Shown: positions 26,846 to 36,177, counted from the stretch's first letter. The stretch is 64,000 nucleotides of DNA from Aquipuribacter sp. SD81 (GCF_037153975.1 NZ_JBBAYJ010000019.1:24851-88850), one strand, 5' to 3'. A program made the numbers and translations. The notes: a model not told the origin generated them from the sequence alone.

Positions 26846-27913
26846 GTGACGACCTCCGCGTGGGCACCGGCTCCGGGCTACCTCAACGCCTCGACCCTCG
26901 GGCTGCCTCCGCGAGCCACGGCGACGGCCGTGCACGAGGCGGTCGACGCGTGGCAGGCCGGGCGGGCGTGCGCTGTCGCGTACGACCGCCACGTCCAGGC
27001 CTCGCGGCGCCTCTATGCGCGGCTCGTCGGCGTGGAGCCGTCGTGGGTGGCGGTCGGCTCGCAGGCCTCCGTCCTCGTCGCCGAGGTCGCGGTGGCCCTG
27101 CCCGACGGGGCGCGGGTGCTCACGGTGGCCGGCGAGTTCAGCTCGGTGTGCGGGCCCTTCGAGGCTCAGGCCGGGCGCCGGGTGAGCGTTGCGGCGGTGC
27201 CGCTGGAGGACCTCCCGGAGGCGACCGAGCGGCTGCGGCCCGACGTCGTCGCCTTCTCGCTCGCGCAGTCCGCGGACGGGCGGGTCGTCGACGCCGACGG
27301 GGTGCGTGCCGCCGCGACGGCGTGCGGTGCGCTCACGGTGTGCGACACCACGCAGGCCGCCGGCTGGCTCGACGTCGACGCGGCCGCGTGGGACGTCACG
27401 GTCTGCTCGGCCTACAAGTGGCTGTGCGCGCCCAGGGGCAGCGCCTTCCTGACGGTCCGCCCCGCCGTGGCCGACCGCCTCAGCGGCCACAACGCCGGCT
27501 GGTACGCCGGGGAGGACGTGTGGGGGTCTGTCTACGGCCCCGGGCTGCGCGTCGCCGCCGACGCGCGGCGCTTCGACGTCAGCCCCGCGTGGCTCGCGTG
27601 GGTCGGCACGCAGACCTCGCTCGAGGTGCTGCTCGACCTGCCGGTCGACGTGCGCCGCCGCCACGGCGCGGACCTCGCCGACGCGCTGCGCGCCCACCTC
27701 GGCTGGGAGCCGGCGGGCCGTCCCGTCCTCGTGGTGCCCGACGCGGACGGCCGCGTCGTCGCCGCCCTCGGCGACGCCGGGGTCACGGTCGCCAGCCGCG
27801 CCGGTCGCGCGCGGGTGTCCTTCCACCTGTGGAACGACGGCGACGACGTCGACCGCGCCGCGGACGCGCTGTCGGCCGCGGGAGCAGCGGCGCTCGCACG
27901 GACCCCGGTCTGA
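26846..27913 (+). CDS. Aminotransferase class-V fold enzyme
   Basis: The 355-residue PLP enzyme resembles kynureninase/cysteine-desulfurase-like members of fold type I. The PLP lysine is in CSAYKWLCAPRGSAF, preceded by the cofactor-binding VCDTTQAAGWLDVD. Substrate is not predictable; the compact N-terminus and the KWLCAPRG phrase match uncharacterised actinobacterial members that sit beside LysR regulators. The GTG at 26846 follows CACGCT by 6 nt, the leaderless pattern seen elsewhere here. An in-frame start 60 nt upstream would overlap the operator region. Confidence 0.82.
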   Translation: MTTSAWAPAPGYLNASTLGLPPRATATAVHEAVDAWQAGRACAVAYDRHVQASRRLYARLVGVEPSWVAVGSQASVLVAEVAVALPDGARVLTVAGEFSSVCGPFEAQAGRRVSVAAVPLEDLPEATERLRPDVVAFSLAQSADGRVVDADGVRAAATACGALTVCDTTQAAGWLDVDAAAWDVTVCSAYKWLCAPRGSAFLTVRPAVADRLSGHNAGWYAGEDVWGSVYGPGLRVAADARRFDVSPAWLAWVGTQTSLEVLLDLPVDVRRRHGADLADALRAHLGWEPAGRPVLVVPDADGRVVAALGDAGVTVASRAGRARVSFHLWNDGDDVDRAADALSAAGAAALARTPV

Positions 27914-27935
27914 GCGCGGCGACGCCTCCGACGCC

Positions 27936-28658
27936 TCAGACGCGGCGGAGGACCGCCGTCACCCGACCGAGGACGGTCGCGTCGTCACCCGGGATCGGCG
28001 TGTAGAGCGGGTTGTGCGGCATGAGCCACACGTGCCCGTCCCGACGCCGGTACGTCTTGACGGTCGCCTCGCCGTCGATCATGGCGGCGACGATCTCGCC
28101 GTTCTCCGCGACGGGCTGCTGGCGCACGACCACCCAGTCGCCGTCGCAGATCGCGGCGTCGACCATCGAGTCGCCGACGACCTGCAGCAGGAAGAGCGTG
28201 CCGTCGCCCACGACCTGACGGGGGAGCGGGAAGACGTCCTCGACGACCTCCTCGGCCAGGACGGGTCCGCCGGCGGCGATGCGGCCGACGAGCGGCACCA
28301 TGCTCGCCTCCGGCATCGGGCTGCCCTCGTCGTGGGCGCCCGCACGCCAGGCCCCGGGCTCCTCGGCGGCCTCCGGCTCGACGACCGCCGTGACGTCGCC
28401 GGTCGGGGCCGGACGCCGGCGCGCGTCCTCGGGCCCGACGACCTCGATGGCCCGCGGGCGGTGCGGGTCGCGGCGCAGGTAGCCCTTGCGCTCGAGCGTG
28501 GCGAGCTGGTGGGCGACGCTGCTCGGGGACGTGAGGCCGACCGACTCGCCGATCTCCCGCATCGACGGCGGGTACCCGCGCGTGCGGACGGCCTCGCGGA
28601 TGGTCTCGAGCACCCGGCGCTGGCGCTCGGTGAGCCCTTCCAGGTCCTGCCCTGCCAT
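27936..28658 (-). CDS. lexA: SOS repressor LexA
   Basis: The 240-residue repressor has the winged-helix DNA-binding domain (residues 1-70, with [20 protein letters not shown]), a 50-residue hinge, and the S24 self-cleavage domain. The Ala-Gly cleavage site is at 129-130 in GRIAAGG, the nucleophile Ser is about 164 in [10 protein letters not shown], and the general-base Lys is about 201 in ATVKTYR. It represses recA, itself and chiZ, judging from the boxes seen. The start has GGAGG upstream. A SOS box sits directly before its own -10. Confidence 0.97.
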   Translation of the reverse strand: MAGQDLEGLTERQRRVLETIREAVRTRGYPPSMREIGESVGLTSPSSVAHQLATLERKGYLRRDPHRPRAIEVVGPEDARRRPAPTGDVTAVVEPEAAEEPGAWRAGAHDEGSPMPEASMVPLVGRIAAGGPVLAEEVVEDVFPLPRQVVGDGTLFLLQVVGDSMVDAAICDGDWVVVRQQPVAENGEIVAAMIDGEATVKTYRRRDGHVWLMPHNPLYTPIPGDDATVLGRVTAVLRRV

Positions 28659-28747
28659 GTCGTCCTCCGTCGTCCTCGCCGGGGGTTGTGTCCGACCCCC
28701 GGGGTCTCCTCGGTGCGTGCCGCTGACCCGTCGTCCGGGTGATCAGG

Positions 28748-28773
28748 ACGCTAGGAGGTCGAACACGTGTTCA
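28748..28773 (-). promoter_or_regulatory. lexA promoter with SOS box
   Basis: TCGAACACGTGTTC at 28759-28772 is a near-perfect LexA box. On the minus strand it is followed after 6 nt by TAGCGT (plus-strand 28748-28753), a strong -10 hexamer, so LexA would block its own promoter. The core CGAACACGTGTTC is identical to the recA box. Confidence 0.85.
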
Positions 28774-28803
28774 CAAGCACCGCGGGCGGCGTGTCGCCGT
28801 CCG

Positions 28804-28855
28804 TCGAACACACGCTCGACAAACCCTCGACCTGAGGTTAACGTACAGACGTTCG
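28804..28855 (+). promoter_or_regulatory. chiZ promoter with two imperfect SOS boxes
   Basis: TCGAAC-ACAC-GCTCGA (28804-28819) and CGTAC-AGAC-GTTCG (28842-28855) each differ from the LexA consensus at one position. TAACGT at 28839-28844 is a fitting -10 between and overlapping them. The pair flanks the core promoter of the LysM gene. Confidence 0.65.
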
Positions 28856-28898
28856 AAGGCGCGAGCCCCCACCGAACACCTGTCCAGAGGAGGAACCG

Positions 28899-29327
28899 AT
28901 GAGCACCACCGCCGCCGCCCCGCTCCGCCCGACGCTCCACCGCGCCCCAGGCCGCCGTCCGGCCCTCGTGCTCACCCGGCGCGGCCGCGTCGTCGTGCGC
29001 GCCCTCGCGTGGGTCGCGACCACAGCCGCAGCGGCGCTCGCGGTGCTGCTCGTGTGGGTCGCGGCGGCGTCCTTCGTCGCCCCCGGGGCCTCCGCCGGCG
29101 ACGGCCGCTCCGGCGTCGTGTCCGGGGTGGGCGCGACCTCGGTCGACGCCGACGCGGTCGGTGCGGTCAGCGTCGTCGTCGACCCGGGCGACACGCTGTG
29201 GTCGCTCGCGCGCGACCACGCACCCGACCGGGACCCGCGTGCCGTCGTCCACGACGTGGTCCGGCTCAACGAGCTCGCCTCGAGCACGGTGCTCGCCGGC
29301 GACCGGCTCCTCGTCCCCACCCGCTGA
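28899..29327 (+). CDS. chiZ: SOS-induced LysM cell-division regulator (ChiZ/DivS-like)
   Basis: The 142-residue protein has a cytoplasmic arginine-rich N-terminus, one membrane helix (about 31-60) and an extracytoplasmic LysM domain (about 92-141, VDPGDTLWSLARDHAPDRDP through AGDRLLVPTR). Its place, divergent from lexA and upstream of nrdR, equals that of Rv2719c/ChiZ in Mycobacterium and DivS in Corynebacterium, which arrest septation during SOS. The family is poorly conserved outside LysM, so assignment rests on architecture, position and the SOS boxes. GAGGAGG lies 7 nt upstream of the ATG. Confidence 0.8.
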   Translation: MSTTAAAPLRPTLHRAPGRRPALVLTRRGRVVVRALAWVATTAAAALAVLLVWVAAASFVAPGASAGDGRSGVVSGVGATSVDADAVGAVSVVVDPGDTLWSLARDHAPDRDPRAVVHDVVRLNELASSTVLAGDRLLVPTR

Positions 29328-29385
29328 GCACCACGACCCCCGGCTGACCTGCAGGAGCGGGTCGGCCACGGGGAGATGCGTCCCC

Positions 29386-29437
29386 GAGGGCGGCGCCGCG
29401 ACCCGACGACACGCCGTCGGAAGGCGGCGCCGCCCTC
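29386..29437 (+). terminator. Terminator after chiZ
   Basis: GAGGGCGGCGCCGC (29386-29399) pairs perfectly with its complement at 29424-29437. A nested inner stem CCGACG/CGTCGG lies inside, and a T-richer stretch (TTGCGTTG) follows. This is the strongest terminator-like structure in the lexA-nrdR region. Confidence 0.8.
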
Positions 29438-29442
29438 TTGCG

Positions 29443-29465
29443 TTGTCGGTGGTCGCTGCTACCGT
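29443..29465 (+). promoter_or_regulatory. RecA-NDp / PafBC-type promoter of nrdR-nrdJ
   Basis: TTGTCGGTGGT matches the RecA-NDp motif (TTGTCRGTGGC) at 10 of 11 positions, with exactly 6 nt to TACCGT (-10). This predicts LexA-independent DNA-damage induction of the ribonucleotide reductase operon. It is motif evidence only. Confidence 0.7.
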
Positions 29466-29471
29466 TGCCAC

Positions 29472-29513
29472 AACATCTAGTAGTTACACCCGTGTGGTTC
29501 ATCCACATCTGGT
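29472..29513 (+). promoter_or_regulatory. Tandem NrdR boxes
   Basis: AACATCTAGTAGTT (29472-29485) and CACATCTGGT (29504-29513) share ACATCTRGT with starts at 29473 and 29505. The 32-bp spacing is three helical turns, which is the usual arrangement for paired NrdR sites. They lie just after the -10 of the nrdR promoter, where bound NrdR would block transcription. Confidence 0.65.
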
Positions 29514-29597
29514 CCACAGGTGGTCCACACGGTGAGGTGCCGTCGTCAACAGGTACCGCACAGGTCCGTCCACAGGGGCGGGGGAAGGGGGTGCGTC

Positions 29598-30164
29598 GTG
29601 CGCTGCCCGTTCTGCCGGTTAGGCGACTCCCGGGTCGTCGACTCCCGCACGGCGGACGACGGCACGGCGATCCGCCGCCGGCGTCAGTGCCAGGACTGCG
29701 ACCGTCGCTTCACGACCGTGGAGTCGGCGAGCCTCACCGTCGTCAAGCGCTCCGGCGCGACCGAGCCGTTCTCCCGGGAGAAGGTCCTCTCGGGCGTCCG
29801 CAAGGCGTGCCAGGGCCGGCCCGTCTCCGAGGACGACCTCGCCCTTCTCGCGCAGAAGGTCGAGGAGGCCGTCCGCCAGACCGGGGCGGCCCAGGTGGAC
29901 GCCCACGAGATCGGGCTGGCGATCCTGGGGCCGCTCCGCGAGCTCGACGAGGTCGCCTACCTCCGCTTCGCCAGCGTGTACCGGGCCTTCGAGTCCCTCG
30001 CCGACTTCGAGGAGGCGATCACCCTCCTCCGCGTCGAGCGCGCCGCCCACGAGCAGCAGCCCGAGCAGCAGTGCGCGCACCAGCAGCAGACCGCACCCGC
30101 ACCCGTCCAGAGCACCGTCCGCACGCCGTCCGGCACGACCGTCACCCCAGGGGAGCCCGCATGA
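29598..30164 (+). CDS. nrdR: Ribonucleotide reductase repressor NrdR
   Basis: The 188-residue repressor has a zinc ribbon (CPFC at 3-6 and CQDC at 31-34) and an ATP-cone (about 49-135, [17 protein letters not shown] to [11 protein letters not shown]). It senses ATP/dATP and represses ribonucleotide reductase genes. The Gln/Thr-rich tail after residue 150 is an extension beyond the family core. The GTG start is set by the VRCPFC opening; GGGGGAAGGGGG lies upstream. The stop overlaps nrdJ by 4 nt (ATGA). Confidence 0.96.
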   Translation: MRCPFCRLGDSRVVDSRTADDGTAIRRRRQCQDCDRRFTTVESASLTVVKRSGATEPFSREKVLSGVRKACQGRPVSEDDLALLAQKVEEAVRQTGAAQVDAHEIGLAILGPLRELDEVAYLRFASVYRAFESLADFEEAITLLRVERAAHEQQPEQQCAHQQQTAPAPVQSTVRTPSGTTVTPGEPA

Positions 30165-33034
30165 CCGACACGACCTCGTCGACCCGACAGACCGCACCCG
30201 GCGCCGCCGGCCTCACCGTCGAGCGGGTGTGGACGACCCCCGGCGTCCACCCGTACGACGAGGTGACGTGGGAGTCGCGCGACGTCGTCCAGACCAACTG
30301 GAAGACCGGCGAGACGATCTTCGAGCAGCGCGGCGTCGAGTTCCCCGACTTCTGGTCGGTCAACGCCTCCTCGATCGTCACGACGAAGTACTTCCGCGGG
30401 GCGGTCGGCAGCGACACCCGCGAGCGGAGCCTCCGTCAGCTCATCGACCGGGTCGTGCTCACCTACACCAAGGCCGGCAAGGACCACGGCTACTTCGCCA
30501 CCGACGCCGACGCCGAGGTCTTCGAGCACGAGCTCACGTGGATGCTCCTGCACCAGGTGTTCAGCTTCAACAGCCCCGTCTGGTTCAACGTCGGCACGCC
30601 CGCGCCGCAGCAGGTGAGCGCGTGCTTCATCCTCGCCGTCGACGACACGATGGACTCGATCCTCAACTGGTACGCCGAGGAGGGGCGCATCTTCAAGGGC
30701 GGCTCCGGTGCGGGTCTCAACCTCTCGCGCATCCGCTCGAGCAAGGAGCTGCTGTCCTCCGGCGGGACCGCGTCCGGCCCGGTGTCCTTCATGCGCGGCG
30801 CCGACGCCTCGGCCGGGACCATCAAGTCCGGCGGCGCCACGCGCCGGGCGGCGAAGATGGTCGTCCTCGACATCGACCACCCGGACATCGCCGAGTTCGT
30901 CGCGACCAAGGCGCGCGAGGAGAACAAGATCCGCGCGCTGCGCGACGCCGGGTTCGACATGGACCTCGGCGGCGACGACATCACGAGCGTGCAGTACCAG
31001 AACGCCAACAACTCCGTCCGCGTGAGCGACGAGTTCATGCGCGCGGTCGAGAACGGCACGGACTTCGGGCTGCGGGCACGCTCCACGGGCGAGGTCATCG
31101 AGTCCGTCGACGCCCGGGCGCTGTGGCAGCAGGTCGCGCAGGCGGCGTGGGAGTGCGCCGACCCCGGCATCCAGTACGACGACACGATCAACGACTGGCA
31201 CACCACGCCGGAGTCCGGGCGCATCAACGCCTCGAACCCGTGCAGCGAGTACATGCACCTCGACAACTCCAGCTGCAACCTCGCGAGCCTCAACCTGCTG
31301 AAGTTCCTCACGGGCGAGGGCACCTTCGACGCCGAGCAGTTCGCGAAGAGCGTCGAGCTCGTCATCACGGCGATGGACATCTCCATCTGCTTCGCCGACT
31401 TCCCGACCGAGCCCATCGGGGAGACGACGCGGGCGTTCCGCCAGCTCGGCATCGGCTACGCCAACCTCGGCGCGCTGCTCATGGCCTCGGGCCTCGCCTA
31501 CGACTCCGACGGCGGCCGGGCGCTGGCGGCGAGCATCACGAGCCTCATGACGGGGGTGTCGTACAAGCGCTCCGCGGAGCTCGCCGCCGTCGTCGGCCCG
31601 TACGAGGGCTACGCCCGCAACGCCGACGCCCACAAGCGCGTCATGCGCAAGCACCAGGCCGCCAACGACGCGATCCGCACCATGCACCCCATGGACCGCT
31701 CGGTGCAGGCCCTCGCGACCAAGGTGTGGGAGGCCGGCAACAAGACGGGCGAGACCAACGGCTGGCGCAACAGCCAGGCGAGCGTCCTGGCCCCCACCGG
31801 CACGATCGGCTTCATGATGGACTGCGACACGACCGGCATCGAGCCGGACTTCTCGCTGGTCAAGTTCAAGAAGCTCGTCGGCGGCGGGTCCATGCAGATC
31901 GTCAACCAGACGATCCCGCGCGCGCTGCGGAAGTTCGGCTACACCGAGGAGACGGTCGAGGCGATCGTCGCCTACATCGCCGAGCACGGGCACGTGGTGG
32001 ACGCGCCTGGTCTCAAGCCCGAGCACTACGAGGTCTTCGACTGCGCGATCGGCCAGCGCTCCATCGCGCCGATGGGCCACGTGCGCATGATGGCCGCGGT
32101 GCAGCCGTTCCTGTCCGGGGCCATCTCCAAGACGGTCAACATGCCGGAGGAGGCGACGGTCGAGGAGGTCGCAGAGGTCTACTACGAGGGCTGGAAGTCC
32201 GGCCTCAAGGCGCTCGCGATCTACCGCGACAACTGCAAGGTCGGCCAGCCGCTGTCCAGCGGGTCCTCGGCCAAGGAGTCCGGCTCCACGACCGCGACCG
32301 AGGAGGTCAAGGTCGAGTACCGGCCCGTGCGGCGCCGGCTGCCGAAGAAGCGTCCCGCCAACACGACGTCGTTCACGGTCGGCGGCGCGCAGGGCTACAT
32401 GATCAGCTCGTCGTACCCCGACGACGGCCTGGGCGAGCTCTTCCTCAAGATGAGCAAGCAGGGCTCCACCCTCGCCGGGATGATGGACGCCTTCTCCATC
32501 GCCGTGTCGATCGGCCTGCAGTACGGCGTGCCGCTGGAGACCTACGTCGAGAAGTTCACGAACATGCGCTTCGAGCCGGCCGGTCTGACCGACGACCCGG
32601 ACGTGCGCATGTCCGCCTCGATCATGGACTACGTGTTCCGCCGCCTGGCGCTGGACTACCTGCCGTTCGAGACGCGGTCCGCGCTCGGCATCCACACCGC
32701 CGAGGAGCGGCAGCGGCAGCTGGAGACGGGCTCGTACGAGCCGGTCGACACCTACGACGCCGACGACGACGGCGAGTACGACGCCGACGTGTACGCCCAG
32801 TCCGCACCGGTCGAGCAGGCGAAGCCCGCCGCGCAGGAGGCCCCGGCGGCGCCCGCTCCCGCGGCCGCCGCAGCGCCCCTGCCCGCGCAGGTGCACTCCT
32901 CGGCCGAGCTCATGGAGGCGATCCAGGGCCGCACGCAGGACAGCCCCATGTGCCTGACGTGCGGGGTCAAGATGCGCCCGGCCGGCTCGTGCTACGTGTG
33001 CGAGGGCTGCGGCAGCACGAGCGGCTGCAGCTGA
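30161..33034 (+). CDS. nrdJ: Class II (B12-dependent) ribonucleotide reductase
   Basis: The 957-residue enzyme makes deoxynucleotides using adenosylcobalamin, so no oxygen-dependent subunit is needed. The active-site triad is in [10 protein letters not shown] (about 359-363), followed by [10 protein letters not shown] and [17 protein letters not shown] long Ala/Pro/Glu linker (about 860-910) leads to a C-terminal zinc-finger-like tail with CLTCGVK and [10 protein letters not shown], the redox cysteines of NrdJ. It is translationally coupled to nrdR and should share its promoter, NrdR boxes and damage-type promoter. No cobalamin riboswitch is visible upstream. Confidence 0.97.
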   Translation: MTDTTSSTRQTAPGAAGLTVERVWTTPGVHPYDEVTWESRDVVQTNWKTGETIFEQRGVEFPDFWSVNASSIVTTKYFRGAVGSDTRERSLRQLIDRVVLTYTKAGKDHGYFATDADAEVFEHELTWMLLHQVFSFNSPVWFNVGTPAPQQVSACFILAVDDTMDSILNWYAEEGRIFKGGSGAGLNLSRIRSSKELLSSGGTASGPVSFMRGADASAGTIKSGGATRRAAKMVVLDIDHPDIAEFVATKAREENKIRALRDAGFDMDLGGDDITSVQYQNANNSVRVSDEFMRAVENGTDFGLRARSTGEVIESVDARALWQQVAQAAWECADPGIQYDDTINDWHTTPESGRINASNPCSEYMHLDNSSCNLASLNLLKFLTGEGTFDAEQFAKSVELVITAMDISICFADFPTEPIGETTRAFRQLGIGYANLGALLMASGLAYDSDGGRALAASITSLMTGVSYKRSAELAAVVGPYEGYARNADAHKRVMRKHQAANDAIRTMHPMDRSVQALATKVWEAGNKTGETNGWRNSQASVLAPTGTIGFMMDCDTTGIEPDFSLVKFKKLVGGGSMQIVNQTIPRALRKFGYTEETVEAIVAYIAEHGHVVDAPGLKPEHYEVFDCAIGQRSIAPMGHVRMMAAVQPFLSGAISKTVNMPEEATVEEVAEVYYEGWKSGLKALAIYRDNCKVGQPLSSGSSAKESGSTTATEEVKVEYRPVRRRLPKKRPANTTSFTVGGAQGYMISSSYPDDGLGELFLKMSKQGSTLAGMMDAFSIAVSIGLQYGVPLETYVEKFTNMRFEPAGLTDDPDVRMSASIMDYVFRRLALDYLPFETRSALGIHTAEERQRQLETGSYEPVDTYDADDDGEYDADVYAQSAPVEQAKPAAQEAPAAPAPAAAAAPLPAQVHSSAELMEAIQGRTQDSPMCLTCGVKMRPAGSCYVCEGCGSTSGCS

Positions 33035-33070
33035 TGCTGCTCTGAGGCGCCTCGAGGGCTGACGAGAGCC

Positions 33071-33109
33071 ACGCCGCCCCCGGTCCCGTCGCGGGACCGG
33101 GGGCGGCGT
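33071..33109. terminator. Bidirectional terminator
   Basis: A perfect 18-bp GC stem (33071-33088 with 33092-33109) closes a TCG loop between the convergent nrdJ and Sir2 fusion genes. It can end both transcripts. Confidence 0.85.
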
Positions 33110-33153
33110 CGTGCCGGGCGGGCGCCGTTGTCCGGGACCGACGACGCCGGCAC

Positions 33154-35196
33154 TCACATGCGGGGGAGGGCCTCCACCCGCGAGGCCCAACCCCGCAGCG
33201 TGTCGTCCTCGCCGGTCCGGCAGGCGACGAGCGCGCACGCGATCGCGCAGGTGGTGTCCCGGTCGCCGAGGCCGGTGACCGTGCGCCAGAACGTGGCCTC
33301 GAGGTCGTCCGGAGCCTGCAGGACCGACCACAGCACGAACGGCACGGTGTCCCACGAGGCGCCCTCCTGCCCCGTCCCGAGCGCTCCGGCGACGGACCTC
33401 ACGGTCTCGACGTCGTCACCGATCTCACCGCGGGCGAGCAGGTCCGCCGCGGCGGTGATGCCGTCGCGCAGCCGGCCGGGCGCGCACGAACCGTCGGCGG
33501 CGGCCAGCAGCAGCTCGCGCGGAGGCAGGTCGCCGCCGCGTGAGCCGGCGAGGACGGCGGCGACGGCGGCCACGACCGCGGCGCCGTCGCGTCCCTCGTC
33601 GTGCGCGTGCGTGACCACCGCCTGGCGGGCGGCGACGTCCCGCGCCGCGCGCCAGTCGCCGGCGTGCCACGCGCCGATGGCCGCGGAGCGCATCGCGGCG
33701 CCGTTGCCCCACGAGCCGCCGCCGAAGAGCGACGCCGACTCCCGTCGCCAGTCGGCGCCCAGCCGGACGGCCCACAGCAGCTCGCGCGACCCGCGGCCGT
33801 AGCCGCGACCGACGTCGAGGTGGAGGGCGAGGTGCTGCGCCAGGGCGTCCGGCGGCACCTCCCCGTCGTGGCGCCGCAGCACCGCCACGACGCTCGCGTG
33901 CTGCAACGTGTCGTCGGTCCAGCGGAGCCCTCCCGGCGGCGGGTCGGGCAAAACCCGCCGGGTGATGAGGTCGAGCGCGGCGCCGGCGGGCCCGAAGAAG
34001 CGCTCACCGTGGGCGTCGCCCACCGCGCAGCCGAGCAGCGCGTCACCGGCCCGGCGCGCCGCCGCCTCGACCGCCGTGTCGGCGCCGGTGGGTCGGGCTG
34101 AACTGAGCGGTGCCCACCAGCGACTGTGCCGCCCGGTGGCGGGCTCGGCGCCGACCTGGGGACGGGCAGGTGCGGTGCCCGCCCGCGGGAGGGCCGACGC
34201 GACCGTGCGGACGCCGGCTGCCGCCGGGTCGTCCGCTCCGTCGGCGAGGAGCAGCGGGAGCGCGACCTCCGCCGGCGCCCGGACGTGGACGTCGTAGCGG
34301 TCCGGAGCGCTGCCGTGCAGGGGCAGGCCGTCGGGCGCGGCGTGGTCCGGGTTCACCGCGACGGTGAGGGCACCGACGTCGCGTGCGTACCGCAGCAGCG
34401 CGCTCGCCGAGGAGACCATTCCGCTCGTCCCGACGGCGAGGAGCACGTCGCACGCCCGCACGGCGCGCCGGGCCTGCCACTGCGCGTCCAGGTCGACCGG
34501 CTCGCCGAAGAGCACGACGTCGGGACGGAGCGGGCCACCACAACCGGGGCAGGACGGGGGCTCGGACCAGGTTGCGGCGTCCGGGGCGCGGTGGCAGGCG
34601 GGGTCGCGCACGCACCGCGAGACGAGCAGCTGGCCGTGCAGGTGCGCGACGGGCGACTCCGTCGGGCCGCCGCCGGTCGCGGTCGCCGTCACCGGAAGCC
34701 CGGCTGCACGCTCGTGCAGGTCGTCGACGTTCTGCGTGACGAGCGTGCGCCGGGCGCCGGTCGGCGCCGCCGCGAGCCACGCGGCGATCGCGAGGTGCGC
34801 GGCGTTGGGCCGCGCGGCCAGGATCTCCGTCCGGCGCGGCCCCCATGCCGACCACACCGCGGGGAGGGAGCCGAGGAGCAGCCGACCGTCGAGCTCCGGC
34901 GGCAGCTCGTCGTCGGCGTAGGGCGACACAGGGCCGCCTGTGGCCGTGGCCGGCGTTCGGTACGCGGGCAGGCCGCTGGCCACGCTCACGCCCGCCCCGG
35001 TGAGGACGAGCACGTTGCGTGCAGCCGACAGCCGCTGCCGCAGGACGTCGGCACCGGCGAGCCGGGGGTCGGTCCGCGGGTCGACGCGGATGGTCAGGGC
35101 CTCCGGCGGCGGGTCCTGCGTCGCGTTCGGCAGTCTGGTGTCCACGAGCGGTGCGCCCTCCCCGGCGTCGGCGCGGACCGGTCCGCGCGCGGTCAT
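33154..35196 (-). CDS. Sir2 - ADP-ribosylglycohydrolase fusion protein
   Basis: One 680-residue chain carries two complete NAD/ADP-ribose enzymes. The N-terminal Sir2 domain (about 50-320) has the NAD motif TGAGVSVASGLPAYR, TQNVDDLHERA, the catalytic His in HLHG (about 187), four zinc cysteines (about 195, 201, 216, 219, the first pair widely spaced), and GTSGMVSSA. After a Pro/Ala linker, the C-terminal domain (about 375-680) is a DraG/ARH-type ADP-ribosylglycohydrolase with WTDDT (427-430), GNGAAMR (about 497), THAHDEGRDG and GLGDRDTT (644-648), the metal ligands. Both sites look intact. Known linked sirtuin-macrodomain systems suggest a writer/eraser or O-acetyl-ADP-ribose hydrolysis role; that is inference. 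The start is uncertain: a GTG at 35253 is the alternative. Confidence 0.85.
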   Translation of the reverse strand: MTARGPVRADAGEGAPLVDTRLPNATQDPPPEALTIRVDPRTDPRLAGADVLRQRLSAARNVLVLTGAGVSVASGLPAYRTPATATGGPVSPYADDELPPELDGRLLLGSLPAVWSAWGPRRTEILAARPNAAHLAIAAWLAAAPTGARRTLVTQNVDDLHERAAGLPVTATATGGGPTESPVAHLHGQLLVSRCVRDPACHRAPDAATWSEPPSCPGCGGPLRPDVVLFGEPVDLDAQWQARRAVRACDVLLAVGTSGMVSSASALLRYARDVGALTVAVNPDHAAPDGLPLHGSAPDRYDVHVRAPAEVALPLLLADGADDPAAAGVRTVASALPRAGTAPARPQVGAEPATGRHSRWWAPLSSARPTGADTAVEAAARRAGDALLGCAVGDAHGERFFGPAGAALDLITRRVLPDPPPGGLRWTDDTLQHASVVAVLRRHDGEVPPDALAQHLALHLDVGRGYGRGSRELLWAVRLGADWRRESASLFGGGSWGNGAAMRSAAIGAWHAGDWRAARDVAARQAVVTHAHDEGRDGAAVVAAVAAVLAGSRGGDLPPRELLLAAADGSCAPGRLRDGITAAADLLARGEIGDDVETVRSVAGALGTGQEGASWDTVPFVLWSVLQAPDDLEATFWRTVTGLGDRDTTCAIACALVACRTGEDDTLRGWASRVEALPRM

Positions 35197-35304
35197 GCTG
35201 CCCGACCCGACGGCCGGCCACGACCTCCGGCCGCCCGGAGCCGGGCGCCGCACCCGTCATCCGTCGGACGATGAGTTCCCGTGCCGGCGACCGTCCTCAC
35301 CGGC

Positions 35305-36177
35305 ATGACCACCTCGACGCTCGACACCGACGGCGCAGCCCTCACCTACGACGTCCACGGTCCGCTGCCGACCGCGGACGGCCGTCCCCCGCTCCTGCTC
35401 GTCGGCCAGCCGATGGACGCGAGCGGCTTCGCGACGCTGGCCGGGCTCCTGCCCGACCGCACCTGCGTGACCTACGACCCGCGCGGTCTCGGCCGCAGTA
35501 CTCGCACCGACGGGCGCGACGACCACGACCCCACCGTCCAGGCAGAGGACCTGCACGCCCTCGTGCAGACGCTCGGCGCGGGCCCGGTCGACGTGTTCGG
35601 CAGCAGCGGGGGCGCCGTCACCGCCTTCGCGCTCGTCGCCGCCCATCCGGAGGACGTCGCCACACTCGTCGCGCACGAGCCCCCGCTCATCCCCGTCCTG
35701 CCGGACGCCACGGCGGCCGAGCGCGCCCGAGCCGCCGTCCGGGACGCCTACGAGGCAAGGGGCTGGGGCGCCGGGATGGCCGCCTTCATGGTGATGACGT
35801 CGTGGCAGGGCGAGTACACCGACGCCTACTTCGACCAGCCCGCCCCTGACCCGGCGCAGCTCGGCATGCCCGCCGAGGACGACGGCTCGCGCGACGACCC
35901 GCTGCTGTCGGACCGCTCGTGGGCGGTCAGCGGCTACCAGCTCGACGTGGACGCGATCCGTGCGGCGCCGACCCGGGTCGTCGTCGCGGTCGGCGAGGAG
36001 TCCGCGGGCACGTTCACCGCCCGGACGTCCGAAGCGACGGCCCGGCTGCTCGGGCAGGACGTCGCGGTCGTGTTCCCGAGCCACCACGGCGGGTTCCTGG
36101 GCGGGGAGCACGGCTACGCGGGGCAGCCGGAGGCCTTCGCGCGTCGGCTCACCGAGGTGCTGGCCGGCGGGTCCTGA
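35305..36177 (+). CDS. Alpha/beta hydrolase
   Basis: The 290-residue protein is an alpha/beta hydrolase with the nucleophile elbow GSSGGAV (Ser about 95), the oxyanion region LLLVGQPMDASGF and the terminal catalytic His in FPSHHGGFLGG. Substrate is unknown; the EHGYAGQPEAFARRL ending is common in actinobacterial esterase/epoxide-hydrolase-like members. The ATG at 35305 is favoured over the GTG at 35281 because the domain begins immediately after it. The gene diverges from the Sir2 fusion with about 110 nt between, so the two could share a control region. Confidence 0.82.
   Translation: MTTSTLDTDGAALTYDVHGPLPTADGRPPLLLVGQPMDASGFATLAGLLPDRTCVTYDPRGLGRSTRTDGRDDHDPTVQAEDLHALVQTLGAGPVDVFGSSGGAVTAFALVAAHPEDVATLVAHEPPLIPVLPDATAAERARAAVRDAYEARGWGAGMAAFMVMTSWQGEYTDAYFDQPAPDPAQLGMPAEDDGSRDDPLLSDRSWAVSGYQLDVDAIRAAPTRVVVAVGEESAGTFTARTSEATARLLGQDVAVVFPSHHGGFLGGEHGYAGQPEAFARRLTEVLAGGS

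Noticed and set aside
29328..29597. A cobalamin riboswitch before the B12-dependent reductase operon
   Set aside because: The leader is short and no B12-box-like sequence or multi-helix fold is visible; the space is taken by a terminator, promoter and NrdR boxes.
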